In this document: piece by piece, positions 1-7,546 of the stretch
How positions within the stretch are numbered: position 1 is the first letter of the stretch
Layout: every line of letters begins with the position of its first letter
DNA from: Hydrogenophaga sp.
Lineage (GTDB): Bacteria > Pseudomonadota > Gammaproteobacteria > Burkholderiales > Burkholderiaceae_C
Reading direction: 5' to 3'
NCBI RefSeq assembly: GCF_018780075.1
Contig: NZ_JADMKB010000005.1
Location: 1-64,000, forward strand
Length of the DNA stretch: 64,000 bases
Position numbers and translations under genes: made by a program
The notes under the pieces: model-generated
Database searches by the model: none
What the model was told of the DNA's origin: nothing
The model's input: the letters and a program-made list of their open reading frames with translations, nothing else

Positions 1-57
1 ACGCCTGGAAAGCGTGTGTGGGCTAATCCCCACCGCGGGTTCGAATCCCGCCCTCCA
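1..57 (+). tRNA. tRNA-Ser(GGA) 3' portion, cut by window edge (probable island left boundary)
   Basis: The first 55 bases are identical to 15,507-15,561 inside a complete tRNA-Ser(GGA), covering the anticodon arm from its first bases, the variable arm and the T arm. After the T arm the sequence differs: the 3' acceptor strand reads cctccac instead of cctctcc, and no CCA is encoded. If the missing 5' strand is the usual ggagagg, two acceptor pairs would be mismatched. It is therefore either an attachment-site remnant or a tRNA with an altered acceptor stem. The upstream half lies outside the window, so the two cannot be separated. Confidence 0.75.
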
Positions 58-75
58 CTACAAGCATTCATGACC

Positions 76-104
76 AACGGGCCCAAGCGGCCCGTTTTGT
101 ATTT
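76..104 (+). terminator. Rho-independent terminator after the tRNA-Ser copy
   Basis: A perfect 8-bp stem (aacgggcc / ggcccgtt) with a 5-nt loop is followed directly by ttgtattt. It lies 20 bp after the tRNA 3' end, which suggests that this tRNA copy is, or once was, a transcribed locus. Confidence 0.7.
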
Positions 105-460
105 CTACCCATCGCTTTACCTATCGCCGGAAGCGGTGCATGCCCCGCCTCCTGCCAATCGGTATTGGCGCAAGGCTGGCGAAGTCCTCCTGATGCGTGC
201 CCCATCGGCAGAAGCGGCCAAGTCGCCAACAGATCAGGCCGTCTCCCCATCACCCTACCCAGCACTGAGATAGCTGGTTCGAACGCCGCCATTCCCAATG
301 GCTCACAGGTGTTTAGGAAGCCCGGATCGATTTATTGTGGTGTAGCAGCAATCAGTATCCTTCGGCCCCGGCCTACCCTCACCCGGAGAGAAGCAGTCGT
401 CTAATTCTGGAACAACGGTGGGGTCCGAAGTAAGCACGGCACCTCATTTCGAGCGACGGG
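105..460. other. Intergenic stretch with no recognisable gene
   Basis: Short open frames cross this stretch on both strands. None shows a ribosome binding site, a recognisable domain or a coding bias that stands out. I see no gene here; it is the outer edge of the island. Confidence 0.5.
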
Positions 461-1018
461 TCACACCTCGTCGCTGTTTGAGGAAAGTGTCTTACGCTTG
501 CGACCAGTTCCTGGTTCAAGTTTTGAGCGGAGGCTATCTCGAAACGATTCCCAGTGTTTAACCTGCTCATCAAGCAACTCTGCACGAACACAGATTACAT
601 GGAGGCTGTATTTTTCGTGGGCCTGCTTAGCGAGCGGCACCGCTGGCTTCCCAAGTACGGCTGCAGAGATCCAGTATGCCTTGTTTACACCAAGGACATT
701 GATGGCCTCACCAAGACTGTCGCGGTCTTTGGGGTCGATCTCCCTCAGCCCCCACTTCAGTTCAATAGCGATCTTCGGCGTAGTTTCATGAAAGATCACT
801 ATGTCGACAAAGCGCCCCGTCTGCGGGACGTGACGACGGGCAGTTACAGTCCAGCTTTGGTCGACGTCGAGTAGTCGGCGAAGATGCATGTACGTCGCGC
901 ACTCGACGTCTGATTCACGTAGAAGCCGGTAGGCCTTCAGGTCCTTCCTCAGTAGCGCAGGAATCTTTTTGCGTACGTAGCTCTGCACTTGTTGGAGCGT
1001 GATTCGGGTGCGAGGCAT
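461..1018 (-). CDS. PD-(D/E)XK nuclease-like protein
   Basis: A 185-residue protein with the pattern of a PD-(D/E)XK nuclease core: an N-terminal helix carrying Glu39, then Asp72 in a beta strand (FVDIVIF), then Glu86-Leu-Lys88 (AIELKWG) in the next strand. The spacing D-x13-ExK fits the fold used by restriction enzymes, Holliday-junction resolvases and many anti-phage nucleases. A Lys/Arg-rich tail follows. No target-recognition domain is visible. No good Shine-Dalgarno precedes the ATG. It is the outermost gene of the island, on the same strand as the PIN-like and Ntn-like genes upstream, though separated by about 200 bp. The fold is inferred from the motif; the substrate is unknown. Confidence 0.6.
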   Translation of the reverse strand: MPRTRITLQQVQSYVRKKIPALLRKDLKAYRLLRESDVECATYMHLRRLLDVDQSWTVTARRHVPQTGRFVDIVIFHETTPKIAIELKWGLREIDPKDRDSLGEAINVLGVNKAYWISAAVLGKPAVPLAKQAHEKYSLHVICVRAELLDEQVKHWESFRDSLRSKLEPGTGRKRKTLSSNSDEV

Positions 1019-1221
1019 GTAGGGCGTGTGTCAGGAGTTGAATGAACGGAAGGTGCTCTGCTCGTAGGTCTCGGCAGGTCAGGCAAGCGAGTCACTTTGA
1101 CTTCTTGCTTGTGGCTCCATCCTTTCAGAGAAAAGGGCCTCCCCAAAACCCCGGGGCGGTTCACTCTGCAAGGAAGGTTGGAGCATATCGCTGCGAGCGG
1201 AACTGAACCGCACGGGGCGAT

Positions 1222-2067
1222 TCAAGGCCGTGAGCGGCCAGGCCAAATGGTTTTCCTGCTGGCAGTTAACCATTGCATATCTTCAGACGCAGCATTCACA
1301 CCGACTTCGCTGCTGAGAACGCCATCAAATGAAGTCCCCAGCAGAACGTAGTCTTGGTCTAGCAAGTCTCTTAGCACTGCATTTGGATTCGCTCCCTCGA
1401 TACCTCCATCGCCAAGCCATTGCAGAGCATGGTGAATGCGAAGCGTAATCCAGCGCCAGGTAAGACAGTTTTGCCGGCGCAATCGCGCAGCCTGTGAGTA
1501 TGTGAGGCTGTTCCTCGCCGCGAAAGCGTAAAAGGCAGAGCGCCCCATTCTGTGGGCGATCACGGCGCGTGCACCACGACCGACTCCAGTGGCTCTGCAA
1601 ACTGCCTGATCCCCTGCAGGCAAATTGTCTCTAAGAAATTGCACCCAACGTATCAATTCTTTCTTCGCTGCTTCAGCGTTCAGATCATTTTGCAGAAGCT
1701 CATCTCGAACAGCTGAGATTCTTGCTTCGAGATCAACCGGAAGTTGTGGGTCTTGACTGCTCTTGATTGCCATCCTTAGCAGATCTGTGAAAGCTGTTGG
1801 CAACAACTCTCTGCGAATAGGTCGCGCGTTCTTCATTTCCCACTTCACCGCTTCATCCACGGAGATCGACATATGGCAGCGGTTTGGAACAGTGCTCAAG
1901 AACCGGAGCCCTGCCTGCAGGGTAGTCTTCCATTTCACAGGCCTAACCAATTCGACAAGTGCCGTATCGATAAGTACGAACCTCACTGATTTATGTGCCA
2001 ATAGTGGAGGCAGAGGGCCCTTCTTACGTTGAAGGACGTTTTGGTCAAGTACAAGAAATTTTGTCAT
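1222..2067 (-). CDS. PIN-like domain protein, function unknown
   Basis: A 281-residue protein opening with a hydrophobic strand that ends in Asp8 (FLVLDQNVL), the classic first acidic residue of PIN-like nucleases. Further acidic residues follow (ALVELVRP near residue 37). Near the C terminus a segment of the type DQDYVLLGTSFDG resembles the strand and acidic loop that close the PIN active site. The centre is helical and rich in Lys/Arg, longer than in simple VapC toxins (about 130 residues). No antitoxin-like small gene is adjacent. Neighbours are a PD-(D/E)XK-like gene downstream and an Ntn-hydrolase/SEC-C gene upstream. The PIN assignment is tentative and RNase activity is an inference. 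Confidence 0.45.
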   Translation of the reverse strand: MTKFLVLDQNVLQRKKGPLPPLLAHKSVRFVLIDTALVELVRPVKWKTTLQAGLRFLSTVPNRCHMSISVDEAVKWEMKNARPIRRELLPTAFTDLLRMAIKSSQDPQLPVDLEARISAVRDELLQNDLNAEAAKKELIRWVQFLRDNLPAGDQAVCRATGVGRGARAVIAHRMGRSAFYAFAARNSLTYSQAARLRRQNCLTWRWITLRIHHALQWLGDGGIEGANPNAVLRDLLDQDYVLLGTSFDGVLSSEVGVNAASEDMQWLTASRKTIWPGRSRP

Positions 2068-2364
2068 TTTTGATGGTATTAATGCAGCCTTTTATATCAC
2101 GCAATAATGTTTCCCTATCAGCGCTTTGCAGGCCAACATAGTGTGCACTTGATCTCTACTTTCGGCGACTATATCGCACGTTGCATGAGAGTCGATAGAC
2201 TCCTTCGGAGTTGCCAACTACCACCATCACCCAGGAGTATATTTGACCACATCACTCAGTCGAACCAGGTAAAAGGTAATTACCCCAAAGAGGCCGATTC
2301 CTTGTTTTTCTGCTCATTTTGCGTCGCTTGGCCTGCATGCGGGGAAAAATAAACCACTTATGCG

Positions 2365-3273
2365 CTACTGCCTCCGAGGCCGGTGGCAAAACCTGTACTT
2401 CTTCCCGCTCCCGCACGGACAGAGTGCGTTCCGATGCACGACCGGGTACACGACCGGCACATCCGTAGTGAGTTGGAGTTGGCTGATCAATAGGTCAGTA
2501 CCCCCCGTCCGTGCGTCGAGCATGTCCAGCATTGGAATTCCCTGTTCGACAATGTCGCTTTCATAACCTGCGCATGCAATCAGTGGTGAGCGATAGTCGA
2601 TCCTTCCTGTGTTAAGGCGTTTTCCTACAGTCCCAGCCGAGCGGGGTCGGTCAGATATCTCACCTACGATGGCAGTGGCCTTCGCCCGGATCGCGGCATG
2701 TGGCGCACGTTTCTCAAGCAACTGTCGCAACTCGCGCTCGTCCACGTCGGTCATGGCGTTGAATGCACCTATCGCCTGGATCATTGTTGGGTTTTCAGAA
2801 GCCGGCATATTGCTTAGCTCGCAGTGGACAGTGAACTGTGGCTGCGCAGCAGGGTGGTCAATGAAGTTGACGAAATCCTGAAAGTTTGAAATCAAAGCGC
2901 TGACGATGTGTCCGCGCGAGGTGTACCCGGACAGCATCACAGTTAATCTTCGTTGCTTGACTGGCGCAGAGAGCACGTCCGGATTCGATCTGAAGTACTC
3001 AGTCGCTAGATCGGCGAAATGCTCGATCAGCTCGCGGAATCGCGCGTCCTTCTTAGCCGCGGCTTGCAATGCCTCCATCAGCCAAGTTGAAGTATTGAAT
3101 CCGCGGAAGGTGGCGAGACCGGTGAAGCTGTACAGAACAGACGCGTCGTCGCACAGGAGGTGCCCGACTTTGCCTGATGCCTCGGTGAACACGGAGCCAT
3201 CCCACCCTGTGAGGCGCCGGTCACTTACTTGGATGATTTGGTCCGCGTTGGCTAGTACGAGAGCGAAGGTCAT
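2365..3273 (-). CDS. Proteasome-like Ntn-hydrolase domain protein with C-terminal SEC-C zinc motif
   Basis: I place the start at the ATG at 3273; the frame is open further upstream but only through a TTG and another in-frame ATG. With this start, removal of Met exposes Thr as residue 1 (MTFALVLANADQ). Asp falls at position 17 (VSDRRLTG) and Lys at 34 (SGKVGHL). That is the Thr1/Asp17/Lys33 arrangement of proteasome beta subunits and HslV. The C terminus ends in a SEC-C motif, CPCGSGKKYRFCH (Cys285, Cys287, Cys296, His297), a zinc site found in SecA and many uncharacterised proteins. At 302 residues it is longer than HslV (about 175), with an unassigned middle part. No HslU-like ATPase is nearby. 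The protease role and partners are unknown. Confidence 0.6.
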   Translation of the reverse strand: MTFALVLANADQIIQVSDRRLTGWDGSVFTEASGKVGHLLCDDASVLYSFTGLATFRGFNTSTWLMEALQAAAKKDARFRELIEHFADLATEYFRSNPDVLSAPVKQRRLTVMLSGYTSRGHIVSALISNFQDFVNFIDHPAAQPQFTVHCELSNMPASENPTMIQAIGAFNAMTDVDERELRQLLEKRAPHAAIRAKATAIVGEISDRPRSAGTVGKRLNTGRIDYRSPLIACAGYESDIVEQGIPMLDMLDARTGGTDLLISQLQLTTDVPVVYPVVHRNALCPCGSGKKYRFCHRPRRQ

Positions 3274-3431
3274 GGCCCGCATTCTCGCGCGGCTGCAGCC
3301 AGCCTCCAAACAGACGCGCGTCGGACGGGTCTGGACTTCACAGTAGCACAGTCGATTCCGGCCCCACGCAACCTAGAAGCGCAAACGCCAGAGCCATATC
3401 AACTTGGCTGCGCATTGCGTAACGGCACCCA

Positions 3432-3658
3432 TCAGGTCAGGGCCAGACAGGATTTGCGGCGGTTATGATCTTTGATGGCGTGACAGCGATCCGGTGACCC
3501 CTTGGTTTTCGCAAGACACTCATTGCGCCGGTCGCCATCCTTGATGCGGTAGCAATATTCATGGTTCTGCCGGGCCAGCCCCAGGCAGTATGCCCTCTCG
3601 TCCCCATCCTTGCCACGGCGACCATGCAAAGCGGCACAAGGAGGCTACTTCTCGCCAT
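3432..3658 (-). pseudogene. Frameshifted copy of the cysteine-repeat protein encoded at 6315-6617
   Basis: In one frame the 3' part encodes ERAYCLGLARQNHEYCYRIK and later Cys repeats, nearly identical to residues 45 onward of the intact paralogue at 6315-6617. The upstream part, in a different frame, encodes its signal-like start (LLVPLCMVAVARMG). Aligning the DNA shows a deletion of roughly 45 bp in this copy, between the signal segment and the second repeat, which removes the first Cys repeat and shifts the frame. It is therefore a broken duplicate, unless the 65-residue frame is still translated from an internal start. Confidence 0.65.
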
Positions 3659-3688
3659 ATGGGCAACTGCCTTGGTGCTGGGATTGCA

Positions 3689-3811
3689 TCAGGCCCCGGC
3701 AACAGCCTTGGGAATGTCCGAGCCGCAGTGCTTGCAGCGCGTGGCCTGCAGCCTGACCGTCTCCGCGCAGTAGGGACAGACCGCCTGATCGGACTCGTAG
3801 GTGATGGCCAT
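3689..3811 (-). CDS. 40-residue zinc-ribbon microprotein
   Basis: An open frame of 40 codons from ATG 3811 encodes a compact two-knuckle zinc ribbon: CPYC at residues 12-15 and CKHC at residues 28-31, followed by GSDI. Four cysteines in a CxxC-x12-CxxC arrangement fill most of the protein. The Shine-Dalgarno is weak (acaggtaag). It lies between the broken cysteine-repeat copy and the truncated domain copy at 3821-4165, on the same strand. Small zinc ribbons of this kind usually bind nucleic acid or partner proteins, but nothing here shows which. Confidence 0.5.
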   Translation of the reverse strand: MAITYESDQAVCPYCAETVRLQATRCKHCGSDIPKAVAGA

Positions 3812-3820
3812 TTATATGGC

Positions 3821-4165
3821 TTACCTGTAGTCACAGACGTTGTCGAACTTGGCCTGCTCTTCTCCGGCAGTGCAAATGCTCAACCGCCGCTCGCCTCGCT
3901 GCCATTCGAATCTGCACATGGCCAACCCTGTTCCGCTGCAAGACTGCATTTCTGGACGGCCCTGGCATCGTGAGTCATCCTTCATGCACTCGTCCGCATC
4001 TTTGGAAATCACCGGCTGCCAGCCATCACGCAGCAGCGTTTCTCGCACCTGTGCATAGGGCCGACCTTGTGTGAAGTTTCGAATGGGGCGCACGTACATC
4101 CGAGTTTGAGTGCATTCATCAACTGCATGCGGTGCGTTGGGCATGACCACGGATAGGGGCATCAA
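3821..4165 (-). pseudogene. Truncated duplicate of the C-terminal domain of the membrane protein at 6614-7546
   Basis: From about 4080 down to the stop this frame encodes a domain nearly the same as residues 232-310 of the 310-residue protein at 6614-7546. Shared blocks include YAQVR, DGWQP, CQGRPEMQSCSG, GLAMCRF and CTAGE. The membrane anchor, linker and first two thirds of the intact protein are missing and are replaced by unrelated sequence (4085-4165) that overlaps the opposite-strand nucleotidyltransferase fragment. It is best read as a truncated relic of a duplication. A free-standing soluble domain gene cannot be excluded because the frame is open and has ATG codons. Confidence 0.6.
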
Positions 4166-4550
4166 CGACTACGACGTGCTCTATTTCGACGACACCGATC
4201 TATCCGAGGAGGCAGAGGATCGAGTCATCAAGCAGGTTGCGAGCGCTACCGACGATCTTGGTGTCAAGGTGGAGGTGAGAAACCAAGCTCAGGTCCACCT
4301 CTGGTATCCGAATCGGTTCAAGGCACCCTACCCTCAGCTGATGCATACCCGGGATGGGATTGATCGCTATCTGGTCGCATGCACACGCATTGGGATTGAG
4401 GTGGCCACGGGGGCGCTGTACGCGCCTGATGGGCTTACTGATCTGACAGCAGGCGTGCTCAGAGTCAATCCCCAGTTTCCAGACTTCGATCAGTTTGCGG
4501 CCAAGGCGCTCAGCTACCAAGAGCGCTGGCCCTGGCTTCGAATTGCATAG
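4110..4550 (+). pseudogene. 5'-truncated nucleotidyltransferase-family (COG3575/DUF925) gene
   Basis: From about residue 11 the protein matches the DUF925/COG3575 nucleotidyltransferase family as I know it: GINDYDVLYFDDTDLS with the acidic cluster, EAEDRVI, VEVRNQAQVHLWY, DGIDR, YAPDGLTDL and AAKALSYQERWPWL. Family members are about 180-200 residues long and carry a further N-terminal segment that is absent here. The frame starts inside sequence shared with the opposite-strand truncated domain copy, so a rearrangement near 4,085-4,140 probably removed the 5' end. An 11-bp inverted repeat (4517-4527 and 4596-4606) spans its 3' end. Probably non-functional. Confidence 0.6.
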
Positions 4551-4777
4551 CAGGAAACCCAATAGGGCCAGAGTCAGGCAGCTACTATTCCGGTGAGCGC
4601 TCTTGGTGGCGTTACAGCGATGCCGACCATCAGGTTCCAATCGGCAACAGGCGGTCATTACACAACAGCAATTGCCCCTTTAAACGTCGGCAGTGGCGGA
4701 GGCACATGAAGCAAGAGCGCAAGGCACACAAAATGCACGTGCGTCAGTATTGAACAACCCGTAAACGCAACCCATAA

Positions 4778-5104
4778 CTATTGACCAACAAACCGGCCAT
4801 TGGGGGTCATCACGCAACGACTTCCAGCTACGAACGAGCCGTCAGGGCACATGACCATTCCGCCACCGCCCTGTACGAAGGTACCGTTTGGTGTCATACG
4901 CGGACCTTGGCGGGTTTCGGGTACGAACTGGCCATTTGGCGCCATCTGACAACGTCCTCCGCCGCCGATGAAGGTCCCATCCGGACATATCACACATGGC
5001 CCCTTTGACACGAAACTGCCGTCAGGGCACATGACCTGTGCCAAAGCGGCCTGGGATGTCAACATGCCTACACTTATCGCAAGCAACAGACTTTTCGCAT
5101 TCAT
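4778..5104 (-). CDS. Small secreted protein built of six (M/I)xP(D/N)GxF(V/I) repeats
   Basis: The ATG at 5104 has a strong Shine-Dalgarno (ggggag, 7 bases upstream). The 108-residue product opens with a clear Sec signal peptide (basic start, LLLAISVGML core, cleavage near AALAQ). The mature part is six short repeats of the form MCPDGSFV, ICPDGTFI, MAPNGQFV, MTPNGTFV, MCPDGSFV and MTPNGRFV, separated by Gly/Cys-containing linkers. About six cysteines could form disulfides in the periplasm or outside the cell. I do not recognise the family. It stands alone between a truncated gene and the HEPN-like gene. Confidence 0.7.
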   Translation of the reverse strand: MNAKSLLLAISVGMLTSQAALAQVMCPDGSFVSKGPCVICPDGTFIGGGGRCQMAPNGQFVPETRQGPRMTPNGTFVQGGGGMVMCPDGSFVAGSRCVMTPNGRFVGQ

Positions 5105-5202
5105 CAATCTACTCCCCCCACAAAAATCGGATGATGTCTGAGTTTAGGCGCAGGCAAACTATTCCCTAGAATAATTTTCTGGGAGATAACATTACCGCTG
5201 CG

Positions 5203-6129
5203 TCAACCTTCAGACAGAACTCTACCACTAATAGCCTCGACTAGCTGATACTGCCTACTTGTCCCGGACACAAGCTCAAGAAAAAGCTTCCCGATCTTTG
5301 GTCCAAGGGCAATACTAACGATTCTCCCAAGCAATGGGATCGCACTTGAGATTTGCCTCATGGATTCCTTATCCAAGGCGGTGGCGCCCAATTGCTCGCC
5401 ATTAGCATAGTGAGCACATCGATCCCTTATTGAATGAATCCAGTTCTTTGCTGCTTTGCTTGTACCGTCTGGCTTGGCAACATCAACCCCGGATTTTTCG
5501 ATACATTCATTTAGGGCATCATAATTCCAACTATTGTTGTTTTTCAGCAGCAATTCTAGAACTTTGTACAGGGATAGATAGCGAAACTGTAGAGGCATAC
5601 CCTGGTCATGCGCATCCACCAACAGCTGCATCAACAATGAATTTCTCTCGGAAGAGAGAGCAAAATCAAGCCCGCGCCCAAGATCACCAGTCTTGATAGG
5701 TAGAGCTGCTCTTCGTACTTTGGGGTGAATTTCAATAACGTGCCGCTCGCCTATGCCGTAGGTTGTCGCAAGAACATGTGAGCTAAATCTCGCCTCTCCG
5801 TTGAATGATAATCGTATTATTGTTCCAACACTCTCGATCACCGATAAAATTTCATCATCCTTATCTGGAACTGATTCATCCCCTGAAGAATAATTGGGCA
5901 CCATGACGCGGACAAAGCGAGCATCGGTGGAAATAAATACAGCTACCTCAATCAATCCACAAATTGGCGCCATATGGCTGTATGCCAAGTCCGGAATGCA
6001 ATCGTAACGATCTTTGTAAGATATTACTATAGGCTCGATTAGCCAGTAGCCTATGTAGGTACGCATGCTATTCAAGTATATTTCGCACAACGCCAAGTCT
6101 TCTGCGGTTCTGCAGGAAAAATTGACCAT
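5203..6129 (-). CDS. HEPN-like domain protein, candidate RNase, function unknown
   Basis: A 308-residue protein with a good Shine-Dalgarno (gggag, 5-6 bases from ATG). The C-terminal third is helical and contains RDRCAH at residues 235-240, the R-x4-H motif of catalytic HEPN RNases. It is preceded by a helix of the type FRYLSLYKVLELL (182-195) that is typical of the first HEPN helices. The N-terminal 150 residues are unassigned beta-rich sequence. The gene is clearly more AT-rich than its neighbours and uses codons such as ATA and AAT freely, which suggests separate acquisition. HEPN RNases with an N-terminal sensor are common in abortive-infection systems, but no partner nucleotidyltransferase is adjacent. 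Confidence 0.5.
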   Translation of the reverse strand: MVNFSCRTAEDLALCEIYLNSMRTYIGYWLIEPIVISYKDRYDCIPDLAYSHMAPICGLIEVAVFISTDARFVRVMVPNYSSGDESVPDKDDEILSVIESVGTIIRLSFNGEARFSSHVLATTYGIGERHVIEIHPKVRRAALPIKTGDLGRGLDFALSSERNSLLMQLLVDAHDQGMPLQFRYLSLYKVLELLLKNNNSWNYDALNECIEKSGVDVAKPDGTSKAAKNWIHSIRDRCAHYANGEQLGATALDKESMRQISSAIPLLGRIVSIALGPKIGKLFLELVSGTSRQYQLVEAISGRVLSEG

Positions 6130-6314
6130 TCTGCTCCCAAAGTTCGCAGTAGATCAACTAGCAAAGAATGGAGGGCAGCAAGCGGTCCGGGGAAGGGTTG
6201 CGGTACTTGCTTCTGGTGGATTTCTTGGGGCTTGATGCCCTCCACGGATCGATTCCGTCCCGTTGGCACTCTATAGGTGCGCCAGGAACAGATCAACCGG
6301 ACTGGGCACTTACC

Positions 6315-6617
6315 TCATCGAATCAGAGTTAGACAGATATGTCGGCTGTCCGGGTCCTTGATGGTGTAGCACCGATCCCGTGACCCCTTGGTTTTCGCGA
6401 GACACTCATTGCGACGATCAGCATCCTTGATCCGGTAGCAGTAGTCATGGTTCTGCCTGGCCTCTCCCAGACAGTACGCCCTTTCGTTCGCATCCTTGAT
6501 CGAGTAGCACACCGAAGCGCTCGCCATGGCCTCCCCCATCCATGTCACGGCGACCATGCAAAGCGGCATTAGAAGACCACCTCTCACCATAGTGCCGATG
6601 GTCACAGGCGCCCTCAT
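6315..6617 (-). CDS. Exported cysteine-repeat protein coupled to the upstream membrane protein gene
   Basis: The start at ATG 6617 overlaps the stop of the upstream gene as ATGA, implying coupled translation. The 100-residue product begins with a hydrophobic export segment (GGLLMPLCMVAVTWMG, probable cleavage after AMASA). It then carries three to four repeats of about 21 residues of the type C(Y)xIKDxxxRxxCL (CYSIKDANERAYCL, CYRIKDADRRNECL, CYTIKDPDSRHICL). Each repeat has two cysteines, probably forming disulfides in the periplasm. A broken paralogue lies at 3432-3658. Function unknown; co-expression with an anchored protein that has its own Cys-rich domain suggests the two act together. 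Confidence 0.7.
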   Translation of the reverse strand: MRAPVTIGTMVRGGLLMPLCMVAVTWMGEAMASASVCYSIKDANERAYCLGEARQNHDYCYRIKDADRRNECLAKTKGSRDRCYTIKDPDSRHICLTLIR

Positions 6618-7546
6618 TCGCAAACGCTGTAGAACTTTGCCTCGTTCTCTCCAGCGGTGCAGACAGCCAGCCGCTGCCCTTCACGCTGCCACGTGAATCT
6701 GCACATGGCCAGCCCTGACCCGCTGCAAGACTGCATTTCTGGACGTCCTTGGCATCGGGAGTCATCCTCCATGCACTTATCTGCATCTTCGGAAATCAAC
6801 GGCTGCCAGCCATCTCGCATGAGCACCACGCGCACCTGAGCGTAAGACTCGCCGCGAGCGAATGGCGGGACCGGACTGAGTTTGGGGGTTGGCTGAACCT
6901 GGGCGGCGGATTCAGCATTGGAGGGTGGGGACTGAGTACGCCCCTCTGGAGCAATACGAGCCACTTGAAGCGGTGCACGATCTTGCTCCGCAACTGCCTT
7001 CCCAGTCGCCTTTTGCCATGATCCTGCATACGTCCAATATCTCTGCCCTTGGTATGTGACCTGCACACGCAGGGGCTCGCTGAAGGGTTGAGCTTGATCC
7101 GAGGATGGCCAATCTGTCCAATTGACTTTCACAGGGTCTCCGTGCGTCACCTCCAAGCAATGCCCCTGAGCGATCTTGCGCAGGATCTCCAGTCTGAGTG
7201 CTGTTGCATCGCGACGCGTAAAGCTGTCGCTGGAAATGATGCCCGCCAGTATCTCCGGCTGGTGGCGGTAGTTTTCCATCAGCGCTTGGTTTGTCACATC
7301 CTCGGCATCCATGATTGCATCAAATGACTGCTGCTGGCTGCACAGCAATGCAGGCTCCTTCAGGGCGGGGCGCAGTTCCAACTCCAATTCCAGAGACGAT
7401 ATGTGCCAAGTAAACGGTGCCGTGGCCACTAACACCAGCGCGGACCAAGCCAGGATTACCCTCGTCTTGCCCATCTGTCCCTGCGCCCACGTGGCCGATG
7501 ACCAGGCCCGCAAGGATTTCCATTTGGCGGCTATGTAGTTCTTCAT
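6614..7546 (-). CDS. Inner-membrane-anchored protein with C-terminal cysteine-rich domain
   Basis: A 310-residue protein with a short cytoplasmic N terminus, one transmembrane segment at about residues 30-46 (ILAWSALVLVATAPF), a helical periplasmic region, a Pro/Ser/Gln-rich linker (about 190-230) and a compact C-terminal domain (232-310). That domain has six cysteines and the motifs YAQVR, DGWQP and CQGRPEMQSCSG. The start overlaps the integrase stop by 4 bp, and its stop overlaps the next start by 4 bp. A truncated second copy of the C-terminal domain lies at 3821-4165. The family is not recognised. Its position directly behind an integrase makes it cargo co-transcribed with mobility functions. 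Confidence 0.7.
   Translation of the reverse strand: MKNYIAAKWKSLRAWSSATWAQGQMGKTRVILAWSALVLVATAPFTWHISSLELELELRPALKEPALLCSQQQSFDAIMDAEDVTNQALMENYRHQPEILAGIISSDSFTRRDATALRLEILRKIAQGHCLEVTHGDPVKVNWTDWPSSDQAQPFSEPLRVQVTYQGQRYWTYAGSWQKATGKAVAEQDRAPLQVARIAPEGRTQSPPSNAESAAQVQPTPKLSPVPPFARGESYAQVRVVLMRDGWQPLISEDADKCMEDDSRCQGRPEMQSCSGSGLAMCRFTWQREGQRLAVCTAGENEAKFYSVCE

Noticed and set aside
2107-2352. An 81-codon frame in the gap upstream of the PIN-like gene
   Set aside because: There is no ribosome binding site, domain or export signal, and the composition resembles non-coding DNA.
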